Assembly (NCBI RefSeq): GCF_000699445.3
Contig: NC_067196.1
Location: forward strand, 81,830,364-81,894,363
Direction of reading: 5' to 3'
Source of the DNA: Schistosoma haematobium
Taxonomy: Eukaryota > Platyhelminthes > Trematoda > Strigeidida > Schistosomatidae
DNA: 64,000 bases
The notes under the pieces are model-generated. The model had not been told where the DNA came from. It searched no databases and saw only the letters and a list, made by a program, of their open reading frames with translations. Each line of letters opens with the position of its first letter. Position 1 is the stretch's first letter. Made by a program: the position numbers and the translations under genes. This document shows positions 46,840 through 59,400 of the stretch, piece by piece.

Positions 46840-47650
46840 TGTTGGTGCACAGCACGCTTCCCAACTAATAATGTTTATAGTTGTTATAAATTAGACTCGT
46901 AGAGCGTTTGCTGTAAACAATGACCTTGAGGAGACTCTGTGGTGTTTGAATGGACTAATGATACCTTTGTACTTGTTGAATGCTTGATTTCGAATTCTAA
47001 ATACAATACGTTCGTTCGTGCTTTTCTAGTACTTCTTGATTTAATTGCGCTAATTCTGGGATTCGTAGTTCATAATATAATTCAAATAATTCGAAACGTT
47101 ATAGACGCGAACGTCAAGTTTGTTCCAGACGTCAGAAGTTTCATAGCTGTGCCCTCAGAGCAAGTTTCTGAAGAAAAAAAGAGAAACAGAAAAGCAGCAA
47201 GGCACTTGAATATGAACGCCAAACGTTTCTTAACATTGTGTAGTAGAACAGACAGAGGTATAATAAATTGGATTAAATTAATATTATCTCTTGTTAGAGT
47301 GAAATGAAGTCAGATGCTCCATATAAGAGAATGTAGTAATAGAGAACAATTAGTTGTGTCGTTTAACAAGTTGTAGTAAGCTCACATGAAGGAAGGGAGG
47401 TCAAGGTCGATACAAGGAAAGCGGTTTATTAGAAGGGAGTGTGCATACAGAGGGTGAAGTGTTAGGAATACTAATGATCATATCTTTTGTTGTCTTTTTT
47501 TTCTTTCTTTTCTTTTTGTTGTCCATCTGATGCCAGCCACACAATCCTAGGGTAAAAGTCCGAGTTAGCATGTTTTAGGTTGTCTTAGTAGAATAGCTAA
47601 TCCAGCATAAAATCGGAAACATGAGTCTCAGTGGTGAGCGTAGGATAACA
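46840..47650. other. Unclassified insert, left part
   Basis: Sits between the split halves of the old Gypsy element, left of the young element. It contains a plus-strand open frame at 46939-47307 (122 codons) with a hydrophobic FLVLLDLIALILGFVV segment and a lysine/arginine-rich tail. I recognise no family. It could be chance or part of an unknown mobile element. Confidence 0.3.
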
Positions 47651-47654
47651 ATCT

Positions 47655-47975
47655 TGTAGCGGTAAATAAGTCCCCAAAATAAATAGCACTAAGTTTTCGA
47701 CATTGGATGCGGACCATATGTTTTAGTGGACTCACCTAGCTGAAGGCGCTCGGTCAGGCATCCGCACCAGATCACGTGTGGTAACGCCGTGCTCAACATC
47801 TACCTCAATCGCTAGCCAGATTAGATCAGAGAATTCCGATATATTGGTTATCGCCAAATATACTCTTCCGGTCTCCTCGACTCTGTCTTTTGATTTCTCT
47901 TGGTGGGAACGAAATATTTTAGAAGGTGTTACTGGTAGAAGCGTTGTCAAACACTGAATACCTGTGACATCATCA
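47655..47975 (+). repeat. 5' LTR
   Basis: Begins TGTAGCGGTAAATAAG and ends GACATCATCA, 321 bp. It should contain the promoter. AATAAA occurs at about 47680. Confidence 0.92.
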
Positions 47976-47976
47976 T

Positions 47977-47994
47977 TGGTGAACCCGACGTGAT
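47977..47994 (+). promoter_or_regulatory. Primer binding site, tRNA-Trp type
   Basis: TGGTGAACCCGACGTGAT, one base after the LTR. Complementary to the conserved eukaryotic tRNA-Trp 3' end plus CCA, with one mismatch in the first eight bases. Confidence 0.8.
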
Positions 47995-48156
47995 CTGGTA
48001 CACCTAATTGCAACTGTGAGTCTGTTCCTTTTTGGGATTTTTATATATCATTGCCTTATTTTTTATTTTTTTTTTAAACATTGTGTTTTTTTTCGTGTTT
48101 TTTCTTGGATATATATATATTTTCCCCTCGTTCATTATCGTACTTCATACTTCATC

Positions 48157-48990
48157 ATGACTGAACAGACACCTAAAGTACTCAAGCTTAAGACTTTGTC
48201 CCCACCTTCGTTTCAACTGATGCCTTTCTGGCCCGACAACATCGAAGCCTGGTTTTGCTACGCAGAAGCCGACTTCTCCGAGCACGGCGTGATCGACACA
48301 CGTGCACAATTCCTCGCAGTAGTCAAGGCACTACCGCGCGAATTCAACAGGTACGTAACACCTAGTATGTTTACTAGTGATGTTTCCGATCCTTACGAAA
48401 TCTTAAAACGCTCGATTCTTAAACGAGGAGATCTAACCGATCGACAAAGGTTAGATCAACTCTTCAATAACATCGACCTGCAACACGGTTCTGCGATAGA
48501 CATGTTGCAACGGATGAGAGAGGTAATAGGCCCAAGAACTTTCGACGAAGGTCTATTCAAACAACTCTTCTTGTCAAAACTTCCCCAACAGGTGCAAGCA
48601 GTTCTGGTCTCGTTCCAGAACAACGCCTTAGACGAGCTAGCTGCATCTGCCGACCGCATTCTAGAAATTACGAAACCTTCTACTACAGAGGTTTTTTCAG
48701 TCAAAGAAAAGCCTCACACGACTCGGAATGATATAACCGACTTATGTCACACACTCACGCGTTATCTTAGTCTTCGTACCGACCGTAAGAGATCGCGCAC
48801 ACCACGTAGAAGCATTTCTCGTAAGCGATCTGTCTCTAGACCACGAGAGACAGATAACCCCGACTGGTGCTGGTATCATAACCAGTATGGAAAGTTTTCC
48901 AGAAATTGCAGAAAACCCTGCAATTTTCCCAACACGAAACCGACTGATTCGAAAAACATTTCGGGAAACTTCCAAGCCGGCACGCGTTAA
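48157..48990 (+). CDS. Gag of young Gypsy element
   Basis: 277 residues. The ATG at 48157 was chosen because the open frame upstream encodes only a phenylalanine-rich, T-tract-derived string. The capsid-like region has [17 protein letters not shown] near residue 25 and [10 protein letters not shown] near residue 65. A basic R/S-rich segment is followed by a CHCC zinc knuckle, C-x2-H-x9-C-x3-C, at residues 238-255 ([18 protein letters not shown]). This is the knuckle variant described for CsRn1-type elements instead of CCHC. It appears intact. Pol overlaps its last 43 nt in the -1 frame. Confidence 0.9.
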   Translation: MTEQTPKVLKLKTLSPPSFQLMPFWPDNIEAWFCYAEADFSEHGVIDTRAQFLAVVKALPREFNRYVTPSMFTSDVSDPYEILKRSILKRGDLTDRQRLDQLFNNIDLQHGSAIDMLQRMREVIGPRTFDEGLFKQLFLSKLPQQVQAVLVSFQNNALDELAASADRILEITKPSTTEVFSVKEKPHTTRNDITDLCHTLTRYLSLRTDRKRSRTPRRSISRKRSVSRPRETDNPDWCWYHNQYGKFSRNCRKPCNFPNTKPTDSKNISGNFQAGTR

Positions 48991-51900
48991 CGGCAACCGT
49001 AGCCGGCGAACAAAGCCGTCTGTTATTCGTCACAGATGTGACTACGAGAGTTCGCTACCTCGTCGACACTGGCGCAGAAGTTAGCGTTCTCCCAGCAAAT
49101 CCTAACGACCGGCTTCACGAATCGACCCTAAACTTACAGGCGGCAAACGGAAAACCTATCGCTACGTATGGCAAAAGGTACGTTTACCTTAACGTGGGTT
49201 TACGCAAACCCATTCACTGGATCTTCGTTGTTGCAGATGTATCTATGCCAATCATTGGTATGGACCTTCTACAACACCACAATCTGATCATCGATACGCG
49301 CAAACGGAGGCTAGTAGACGGAAACACTAATTTGTCCGTTTGCGTAACTTCTTTTACTGGTTGTAGAGTATCCCCAGTCACAGTTAAACATATGATAGAC
49401 CCACTCTATCAACCACTACTCGATAAGTACCCTGGGATACAACAAACGCAACCGAGATTACCGTGTGTAACCAGCAATGTTACACATCACATCACGACTA
49501 CAGGACCACCTGTATTCTCTAAAGCACGACGACTAGCTCCTGAAAAGCTAAGGTTAGCGAAAAACGAATTCGATCACATGATAGACTTAGGGATCATACG
49601 ACCGTCAAGTAGCCCATATGCATCTCCGTTGCACATGGTCCCTAAAAAGGACAGCAACGATTGGCGTCCAACTGGTGACTATCGGCGATTGAACGCGAAA
49701 ACCATTCCCGATCGTTACCCGTTGCCTCACATTCACGATTTGACAGCTACCTTGAAAGGTACAACTGTCTTTTCGAAAATCGACTTGGTTAAAGCGTATA
49801 ACCAAATCCCTATGGCTACTGACGACATACCGAAAACAGCTATCATAACTCCTTTCGGACTCTATGAATTTTTGCGAATGCCTTTCGGTCCAAGGAATGC
49901 TGCTCAAACATTCCAAAGATTCATAGACGACGTTTTTCGAGGTCTCAACTTCGTACACGAGTATGTTGATGACTGTCTAATCGCAAGTCCGGACAGAGAA
50001 ACACATCTCAAGCATCTGGATCTAGTTTTCGAACGATTACAAAAACATGGCATTACTGTAAACGTTCAGAAATGCCAATTCGGAACCGACTCGTTAGACT
50101 TTCTGGGACACACTATCGATGCTCAAGGCATTCGACCTCTTAGGACCAAAGTGGCGGCCATTCTGGATTACCCAGAACCGACCACCGTCAAGCAATTACG
50201 CACGTTCAACGGCCTCGTAAGTTTCTATAGACGTTTCATACCCAAATGCGCATTACTTATGAAACCTCTGACCGACCAACTTCGTGGAAATGTGAAATCC
50301 ATTAATTTGGACGACACCGCACGAAAAGCATTCTCCACAGTTAAGGAACTGATTGCTAAAGCAACAATGCTCGCACATCAGGACACCCGAGCACCCATTA
50401 GCATCGCAGTAGACGCATCCGACTCGGCAATCGGAGGAGTCTTACAACAAAGGGTTAACAACTCCTGGCAACCCTTGGCATTTTTCTCTAGAAGGTTGCT
50501 AGACACCGAATCGAGGTACAGCACATTCGGTAGGGAACTCCTAGCTATGTATTGTGCTGTACGGCATTTTCAACACTAGATCGAAGGCCGTGAATTCACT
50601 CTTTTCACGGACCATAAACCGCTCACTTTCTCGTTAAGCTCTCCTTCAGACAAGTACTCTCCCCGTGAGTCTCGACAACTGGACTACATTTCGCAGTTTA
50701 CTTCAGACATTCAACACATCTCTGGAGCAAACAATGTAGTTGCAGACGCCTCATCTCGCATAACTTCCTTGAACAGTTTCCAAGGAATCGACCTTCTTAA
50801 ACTCGCCCAGCTTCAAAATGAAGACAGTGATCTTCAGCACGAGTTATCGTCCACAACACTTAAACTACGCATCAAACAGATGGGAACAGGTAAAGAAACC
50901 TTACTTTGTGACACATCTACAGGTTGGGATCGCCCAATCGTGCCGAAACGTTATCGAAGCAACGTCTTCAATACGTTGCACAAACTTTCGCATCCAGGTG
51001 TTCGTGCAACCATCAAGCTTATAGCAGAACGGTTTTGCAGGCCTGGAATGAATAAAGACGTGAGGGAGTGGGCACGCTCCTGTGTAAGCTGCCAAAAATC
51101 TAAGGTTATCAGACACAATAAATGTCCCTTAGGCTCGTTTAAAACTCCCGATGCCCGTTTCGACCATGTCCATCTGGATTTGGTAGGACCTTTACCAGAT
51201 TCAAATGGATACTCTTATCTCTTAACCTGCGTAGACCGTTTCACTCGATGGCCAGAGGCAGTACCTATTAAGGACATCACTGCTGAAACAGTGGCTCGCA
51301 CCTTCGTCGAACGATGGGTAGCAAACTTCGGTTGCCCTTCAACCATCACTACAGACCGCGGACGTCAGTTTGAATCCGATCTTTTCCGTCGTCTGACCAC
51401 ACTTTTAGGAATCACTCGCTTCCGAACGACTGCCTACCACCCACAAGCAAACGGGTTGGTAGAACGTTTTCACCGACAACTGAAAGCTTCGCTATCAGCA
51501 GCAAACGTTTCACAGTGGACCGACGCTCTTCCACTCGTCCTACTAGGTATCCGCAATGCAGTGAAAGCTGACATTGGATACACTGCGTCTCAACTCGTTT
51601 ATGGAACGACACTTCGACTTCCAGGAGAATTCGTGGATCTTTCGTCCTCTTCAATGAACATGGATCTAACCTCCTACACGAACAGGCTTACAAACGCAAT
51701 GCGTTCAGTTAAACCTGCTTTCACTCGACCTCAATCAACTGATGTTTTCGTTCAACCTGGCTTACGATATAGTACACACGTTTTCATTCGGCGAGACTCG
51801 CATCGACGACCATTCGAATCAGCATACGAAGGACCTTTCAAAGTTGTTCAACGTGAATCTAAGTACTATATAGTCGATAAGAACGGAACAAACGATAGCA

Positions 51901-52121
51901 TCAGCATCGATCGCTTAAAAGCAGCGTATTTAGAAGGAAATCCTATCCACGTCGATTTTCCTTCGGTACAATCGTACGACACGACTCCGACACTTACAAT
52001 ACCTCATCCGACAACCAACACACACGATGATACTTCGACAGTATCCGAAAATAAACTTAAAACGACGCGTTCTGGAAGAAGGATGAGATTTCCAGAACAT
52101 TTAAACGACTATTGCACGTAA
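48948..52121 (+). pseudogene. Pol of young Gypsy element, one internal TAG
   Basis: One frame runs from 48948 (after a TGA) to TGA-free 52121, except for TAG at 50577-50579. Order: retropepsin with DTGAE (Asp codon 49065), reverse transcriptase with [14 protein letters not shown] and YVDD at 49962-49973, RNase H with [11 protein letters not shown] near 50410 and FTDHKPL near 50602, and a zinc-finger integrase (HPG near 50990, C-x2-C near 51082). The integrase catalytic triad is DD35E: Asp 51177, Asp 51354, Glu 51462. The C-terminal tail ends [11 protein letters not shown]. The TAG falls between RNase H catalytic motifs, so RNase H and integrase need readthrough. No ATG is near the 5' end, so Pol would be made by -1 frameshifting from Gag. 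Also odd: DASSR where DALSR is nearly universal (about 50744). Confidence 0.88.
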
Positions 52122-52570
52122 GGCACTTCTCGACATTTTATATTATTTTTAAAAAAAAAACAATTTTAATATGCTTATATATTTTTATTTCTATTTAAAA
52201 AAAACAAAACAAAAAAACCACTTTTTTAATGCTATTACGTGTTCATGAGTTTTTTTTCCATTTTTTTCCGCCGACATTGTGTTTTTACGCACATACGAGT
52301 GTATTTCGACATGCACTTACATTTTCTTTTTTCCTTTCCAGGACGGCTGGAAAAGAACGATGACGTTTATGAGGATCCGAAATTTTTATTGTACATTTTC
52401 TTTTTTTACTATGTTGTACCTCCGTCCCATATAGTAAGGAAAGACGACCAGACGCTGCTAATCCTAGCAAGCTATCAGAAGAGTGTTTACCAACGACAAA
52501 CTCGTTGGGTTTAAACTTCTGGCTGGCCACGTCTTAGGGTCGTCACTGCCCCACTAGGGGGGGAGTGATC
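52122..52570 (+). other. 3' non-coding region and polypurine tract of Gypsy element
   Basis: A/T homopolymer-rich sequence between Pol and the 3' LTR. It ends in GGGGGGGAGTGATC at 52557-52570, the likely plus-strand primer. Confidence 0.7.
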
Positions 52571-52891
52571 TGTAGCGGTAAATAAATCCCCAAAATAAAT
52601 AGCACTAAGTTTTCGACATTGGATGCGGACCATATGTTTTAGTGGACTCACCTAGCTGAAGGCGCTCGGTCAGGCATCCGCACCAGATCACGTGTGGTAA
52701 CGCCGTGCTCAACATCTACCTCAATCGCTAGCCAGATTAGATCAGAGAATTCCGATATATTGGTTATCGCCAAATATACTCTTCCGGTCTCCTCGACTCT
52801 GTCTTTTGATTTCTCTTGGTGGGAACGAAATATATTAGAAGGTGTTACTGGTAGAAGCGTTGTCAAACACTGAATACCTGTGACATCATCA
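52571..52891 (+). repeat. 3' LTR
   Basis: 321 bp, TGTAGCGG to ATCATCA, two substitutions from the 5' LTR. Followed by ATCT target duplication. Confidence 0.92.
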
Positions 52892-52895
52892 ATCT

Positions 52896-53632
52896 CAATA
52901 TCACAGATTGATTGACTTATTCTCAATCATAAAGAGCCTGATACATTCAAAATATTCTGCCCCACAAACACGGATGGATTGAAGTTATCGCCCTCACCAT
53001 CAATGCTTGCTGGTCAGTAACTCCACTCTCCCTTCTTTTGTGATGTTAGGCTCATTTAGGCTTATTTTTGTATATATGTCATACCTCACGCAATCCTCTG
53101 TGTTTCACATCCTGTTGGAAAACACTATTTCTATAAGTACCATTTTACAAGCTCATCAGGCAGTTACAAGCTATGGACTGTGGGTAAGGCATCGATGCAA
53201 AGCATCGATGACAATAGTATAAAGTATAGTTTGCCAATCAGAGTATAAGCATTAAGAAGGGTATAATGTAGGATGGTTGTTTATTAAAGCAGGCGGAAAA
53301 GTATATGAGCTGTAGATATGGGAACCAGTGGAGAAATAATATTAATTGCTAGTCAACATAGTGTACAGAAGAGTAAAAAGTTAATTCAGGATAAACAGGA
53401 AGAAACTCACAGTAACTTGGTGCTGATGTTATTTTGTGTTGTCCTAATCAGCTGATTCGTAACAGGCTCCATAGATGCAAGACCACTGGTAGTAGGCAAT
53501 CGACTGTGAGGTCCTCTTGACTTTTTAGGGTGGTAGTGAGTGTCCCTTAGCGACCGGCTTCAGTTGAACAGTATCGATAGGTTCAGTGAGTTACCTGTCT
53601 ACTTAAAGTGAAAAATTAGGGTGGAAAAGTAA
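52896..53632. other. Unclassified insert, right part
   Basis: Continuation of the 46840-47650 DNA across the young element. No coding domain is recognised. A perfect GCATCGATGC-AAA-GCATCGATG hairpin lies near 53188. Confidence 0.3.
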
Positions 53633-54690
53633 CTAATACAACTGCAAAGTAGGAAAAATAAGGCAAACTGTCTCGATTTTAATTTTATTGGCAGCTTGAA
53701 ATGTAACTGGAAATGGTTCTCGACCCTGTTCAGTTTTATTTTGAAGAATGATACTAAGACCACCGCCAGTATCTACCAAGATGTTCAACCCAGAGTTTCT
53801 GTCACTAACATAAAACAAGCGACTGTTTAAACTCTCCTGCTCAATTGTCGTGACCTTGGGAGAGGGTAACTCGTATTCCGTATTCTTGGGATTATTTTAG
53901 GCCAGGCGGATGGCTGCATGCACTTGATTGAGTTGGCACCAAACTTCCAGTGATACCAACAAAACTGCCACGATTGTCTGGACATTTGTGACCTGTTTTG
54001 TGACTTGGGTCTTGATCGTTGTAGTGACTTGATCCTGTTTCTGCGATCCATTTGCATTCCGGCGACATCTTCAGTGAGACTTTTGACACTCGTAATGAGT
54101 CCTTTTATGACTGGGTCTTTTGCTGGTTCTTCTTTTTGTGTGTGGTTTGTCGCGCGTGATCTAGTTGGTGGACCTCTTTCCATTATTCTATCGACTGTGC
54201 GCGCTAAATGAGTTAAGGTTTCAGGATCTTGTGCATCCAAACAATGTTGGACGCAGCATAGGAGAGCTTTTACCCATCTCCGTCTTAGGACTGTTTCACC
54301 CACTGTGCTATCACTAACTAAGACTTGGAGTTGACGTAAAAACTGTGACGGCGACCTATCACCTAATGTTCCTCCTTGGAAAAGCCCTTGGATTCTTTGA
54401 CTGTCTGATAACGATAAACGGTTCATTATACCTCGTCTTAAGATAGTGTATGGTTGTGGTGATGGTGCGCTTAAAATCAAGTCACGGACATTTTGGCGGC
54501 TGAAGCAGGAAGGATAGGACACATGTCTCTATAGCGAATTCCTTCAGATTTGATATTGTGTCTCGTGAAATAATACTCTAGTTGAGCAAACCACAACGAA
54601 GGGTCACTACGATCAAATTCCGGAGATCGGGATTTCGTAGTCATAATAGTGTCTATCTCCACTGGTGACAAATCCTCCAGGCTTTGGTTT
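53633..54690 (-). pseudogene. Old Gypsy gag and protease start
   Basis: Minus strand. Gag begins near 54671 (PEFDRSDPSLWFAQLEYYF, the F-x-P-x-LWF-x-QLE capsid start). After a frame change it continues at 54522-53827 through FLRQLQVLVSD and HLARTVDRIMERG to the knuckle CWYHWKFGANSIKCMQPS, where the fourth zinc ligand Cys is Ser. Protease starts at about 53818 with LFYVSDRNSGLNILVDTGGG, where DTGA has become DTGG. The frame breaks near 53640. The rest of the protease and RT start are at 46105-46800. Confidence 0.82.
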
Positions 54691-54699
54691 TGTATTGAG

Positions 54700-56269
54700 T
54701 CTGATATGAGGCATATGACAAATATAGTAATAAAATTAACATGAAAAATGGTTACTACAACACGAATACCTTAAGATGAAAAAATTATGTATAAATATAA
54801 AAACCAATCTTAGGTTACGGATAATCAGGTCTACTTTTACGATCAAGTAAAAGAAATACATTTTTTCAATAAAAAATGAAACCACATTTGTGTTTCACAG
54901 GGCTCACTAGTTTCGTGCCAGTTGGTAACCTTAGTGTAAGTGATAGGAGAAACTAGACTAGTAGTGAATAGGTCTTTATTTATATCTCCGCACAGTCATA
55001 GTGGAGAGTGGGATTAACTGTTCAGACAAACAAAGCCTCTCAACATTCAATATAAGGTAATAGGAAATATAACGCCTATACAAAATAAGGAACTGAATGA
55101 ATGCTTGAACTATGCTGCTTTAACATATGCTTAGTTGTTTGAGGTCAACTCTTAACTAATCAACATAAGCTGTTACAAACCTTCCACTTACCACTGATTC
55201 AGGAAACCATAAAATTCAATTCCGTTTAACAGAACTGGTAAATCCTAGTTCCCTTGAATCCAGTACTTTAGTTTGTCCTACGTAATTACATTATCAATGC
55301 ATATTCGGCTAATGAACTATAAAATTCTCGATTAACTGGCAATAAAAAAATTTTGACCTTTGTTTGATTCTATGACTAGTGCCTACTGACAACCAAATAT
55401 TTTATTACATGAAAGTAATCGAGATTTCTCAGCTCCGTCATGCGTGCATGGTCACTCTTTTTGAATAAAATATAATATTCTCTTCCTTGTCTAAACGTGT
55501 TCTTCAGAAGTGATAGATGTCATTTTGCTGACCATCAAATTAGGACGATTCAGTTAGGATTGTGATGTGATTTCCAAGTAAGATCCAATGGTGACGAATC
55601 CACAAATTTCGGATTACGTCTATTACTAACGCATCAAAGATATAGATGTGCCAATGCCAGTATATATAGACGATAGTCTCATGTCAAATGAGTTTATTCC
55701 ACATTTGTGATATAATATTCATGTCACTGGACATAGAAAACCCTCAGTCACAAAGATTATTGGTCGAGCAGAAATTGAAATATACGAATGATTTCAACTC
55801 ACATAGATTGCTTGTTTGTAATATCACATTGACGTTTGGAACTGCGTTAAATCAATTTCATTTGACATATATTTCCCTCCTGTGCGGATGAATTCGATTC
55901 TACTGGCAGTCACAGTGTGTCTATGTTTGCACTATTGATTATTAATTCCATGAAGTTAATTCATACTTACGTGTTCTAAATTCATATATAACGCATAAAA
56001 TATTATTTTCTTAGAAGCAATAGTGTTTAACCATTACGCTTCTATGACCGAATACTTCTATTGATTCAGCAAACATCATAATCCTCTAAAGTAGAACCCA
56101 GAAGGTGGGGCTGCTTACTTAAGTGATCTTAAGTCGAAGACATATCACGTAGTAATCTGGAAACGCGATGAATTCGGACTCGTAATTTGATGATCGTATA
56201 GTATCATAGAGAATCTGAAATAACATTTAAAGTTTAGTAGCGCTACAAAACAAAGTGCTTTCTGTAAAC
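54700..56269. other. Non-coding, nothing assigned
   Basis: Upstream side of the old minus-strand Gypsy element, so its LTR should lie here. I could not recognise LTR ends or a primer site with confidence. Confidence 0.3.
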
Positions 56270-56470
56270 CTTATGTCCTCTAAGTTGGAACGACAACGCT
56301 TCCCGTTTTTCTCATCGAGTAGTCAATCATTGGAACGCCTTACCCGAACAAGTGGTATCAGCCCCATCAGTGAATACTTTCAAGGAAAAGCTGGACCTTC
56401 ACTGGATAGAAATGTGTCAGGATTAATACAGGTTCACCAACCTACTATCCTTATTACTGAAGACTGAAGA
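56270..56470 (+). mobile_element. Non-LTR retrotransposon C-terminal fragment
   Basis: With one frame change near 56310 it reads FSHRVVNHWNALPEQVVSAP and SVNTFKEKLDLHW. RVVxxWN-LP-xxVV-xAPSVNxFK is a widespread terminal signature of LINE reverse-transcriptase ORFs in animals. Only about 60 codons remain. Confidence 0.7.
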
Positions 56471-59400
56471 CTAATAAAAATTGTAAAGGATTTGCCAATA
56501 ATCAATTTTGCTTTAGACTTGCTTTCATATGCATAAAATATGTCATCACAGATCAAACATACACGGATAATTCATATGATAAACATGTGTGCGAAACTGT
56601 CACGGATTCAAAGCAAAAATTCATAATCATTAGTTGCTCCACTTTCAAGGTCATTATAGTCAAAGCCTAACCCGCATTGTTCAAACTGTGTAAAATGTAG
56701 GTGAAAATGAGTTTCCGAGAAAAAGCAGGTTTTAATAGCGCTCAGGCGTTTTTACATAGGTAAGAAATTCAGTCGTCTTTCGAATAAGTCTTTAGATCGA
56801 AATCTTTGTATGATGGGACAAAGTCAACGATGCGCTTGTCGAACATCGCAGCAAAATTGCGAACGGTATCTGCAACATTGACAAACACAAATCCTTTCAA
56901 TTCTAAGTCACAGGAAAATAGTATAGTTGAAGAAAACGCTAATGATAGTAAGTCTCGGCTTTTAAAATAACTGGTTGCAACATATGTTACACACATGTGC
57001 ATATTACATAAGATGCATAGATTAATATGATAGAGTATTCTGTTATATTTTGGTGGGTTCTGAACTAATTTCGGTCTTGACTTTTGCACACCTTTCTGAT
57101 GCTCTGCTTATTTTCCATGTGGGCGTTTTGAAGTCCTACTTTGTACTTCAATGTACGTGTGTTTAAAGACATGTATTTTACCGAAATTATTCTTATTTAT
57201 ATGCAAAATCACTGCTTTTATGTTTCATGACTTAAACGCAATTTCAAAAATTTAACAACACTGAGGAATGTGTGTTTTTCTGAAAAACTCACTTAGAACT
57301 TTCAGTAATCCAACAGGTTTTACCAAACGTACTAAATTGGAACTTTATACATTCTTTTTCACTATGACAGATGTTGCGCACAAATCTAAAGACTGTATAA
57401 AATAACGTTCGCTAAACAGTTAAAAAATCAACAACGTCTTTATTTTAATCAGTTTCTTTAACAAGGACTTTTTAAAGTCAGATCAGTAAGACTATAATTT
57501 ATGGACGACCTTTGAGGGACGCTAAAGTGACCCTGAGAACGGATACCTATTAATTAGGACAAAATGAGAGCTGTAAAACAGTTAGAATTATGGTTTACGG
57601 TTGGTGGTTAAGGTTAAAAATTAGGTTTAGGGTTTTCGCCACGAACTGACATCAGATATAATGCCTAAACTCTATTTAGCCAAATGGATGAATGAATTTC
57701 GCTCTATAATTTATTACTCGTTATATTATATCTGATTGTTTGTCCACGAATTATAGTCATGCCGTCAGATATATTGGTATTTAAGTACAGTGCGTAAATG
57801 ATATTTAGGTAATCATAAATTTCGATTGCTATAAAATTCAAACAAAAAATTTACTACACTTCAAGTGTTTCATGATGGATGATTCGGTTCATGAACCTCG
57901 ATAAGTCAGAAAGTTTTCATCATTACTACGAGAGCCACTCATCATAATAGCTTCTTCCTTTAAACCAAAAGGTTGAGTGAAAAACTATCATGTAATCGGA
58001 CCTCTGAAGAATTTCTTTTCCTATGTATAATACCCAAATAATTAAACGTGGCACTGTCATCCTCAACGTATGAAAACTTTGTAAAAAAAAAGCTAGCGAG
58101 TTGTTAGCATTTTGCACCCATGTAGATGAATGACCGGACAGTTTATCAGTAAGCCACATAAGACATTTCTCTAGCGGTAAAATAAGCAAGCAATATCATT
58201 TCTTCTCATCATAAACAGTTAACACTTTTCAGATAGCTTCAAGAACAATCGGTATAGACTTAATAATCTGCTTCTCATCCTACTGAAAAAAGTAATATAC
58301 TATAAAATAGTACCTAATTAACTTGATCGCGTTAGATGACAGTTAACGTCAGAGATACTTATTAATAACAGAAAATATGACAGTGAAAATTTCAGTACGA
58401 GCAGACACATTCACAACTGAATAAACCAAACACGTCAATTCATTTACTAAATACACATGATATGGTTCACACTATTCCACTGTATACTTCCAACACAAAT
58501 ACACAAATATCGGTTTCCAAATGGTATCGAACAACCACAAAAATTCAATTATCTAATCACAACAGCATAATCAATTACCTGACAAATGAAATTACATACT
58601 ACTGACTTATTAACTATTCATTATGTTGGAAATCAATACTGACCGACACATGATTATTGGAACACTGACATGTTCTCAAGTTTAATTAGCAATAATTTGT
58701 TGCAGAAAATTCTAAACAGGATTAATTTGAATAATTTTGTACTTAGAGGACAAATTATCTCACAAAATCCACTACGGATAATTCCTTTCAAAATATATAA
58801 TCTCAGAAGTAGTCAGGCGAACACACTTGAACTGAACTTTCCATAATCTTAAGAAACCGTGAATAAGATTGCCAGATTCGTGTTGGTGGTTATGTTGATG
58901 GTCAAGTATTTCTGGTTGGATAACAGGGATGTGATTCACTGATTTATGAGTAGAGCTTCTAGTTGAATTTATTCGTTTAGTTACAAACCATTATTGAACA
59001 GTAAACTACGAATACATCTTTTGTTTCCAACAACGAAATCATTGATTGTTCGTATTCAAACCTCCAAATACACATAGTTGACTTATGTCGAGTAGCGTGA
59101 TGAGTAGATTAGTTGCAGACTTTAGAGTGAATCTCTGTGACGAGTCGTTTCAGTTCATGTCACTTGTTATGTGTAAACCACACAGAACACAGAATCACGA
59201 TGTAGATCGAGACCATGATTGTAGCAGATCCAGTTCAGTTATCTTCCACATTTCTTCGTCCAACAAGTCACCTCATCTCCTTTTACATACCTAAACGAGA
59301 TCAAGACAGTTTTCACGACAATGAAAATAAATTCCAACGTCACTCGAGTCATCCAGTATCTCTTATATGCTTTCTTTGAAATAATTGACGGTAGTTGATG

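Larger units (their letters stand above)
47655..52891 (+). mobile_element. Young CsRn1/Boudicca-clade Gypsy retrotransposon
   Basis: A 5237-bp element with two 321-bp TG...CA LTRs that differ at 2 positions (47671 G versus A and one T/A near the LTR end). It is flanked by ATCT target duplications (47651-47654, 52892-52895). The primer site TGGTGAACCCGACGTGAT at 47977 complements the 3' end of tRNA-Trp with one mismatch. The tRNA-Trp primer and the CHCC gag motif are traits of the CsRn1/Kabuki group, which includes schistosome Boudicca. A purine tract GGGGGGGAG precedes the 3' LTR. It carries gag and pol, with one in-frame stop in RNase H. It sits inside the debris of an older minus-strand relative. 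Confidence 0.92.

Noticed and set aside
48016..48156. N-terminal extension of Gag with a hydrophobic leader
   Set aside because: It comes from T-rich leader sequence; the ATG at 48157 starts the recognisable Gag.
49038..49040. GTG as a start codon for Pol
   Set aside because: Eukaryotic elements of this type express Pol by frameshift, and the frame is open back to 48948.
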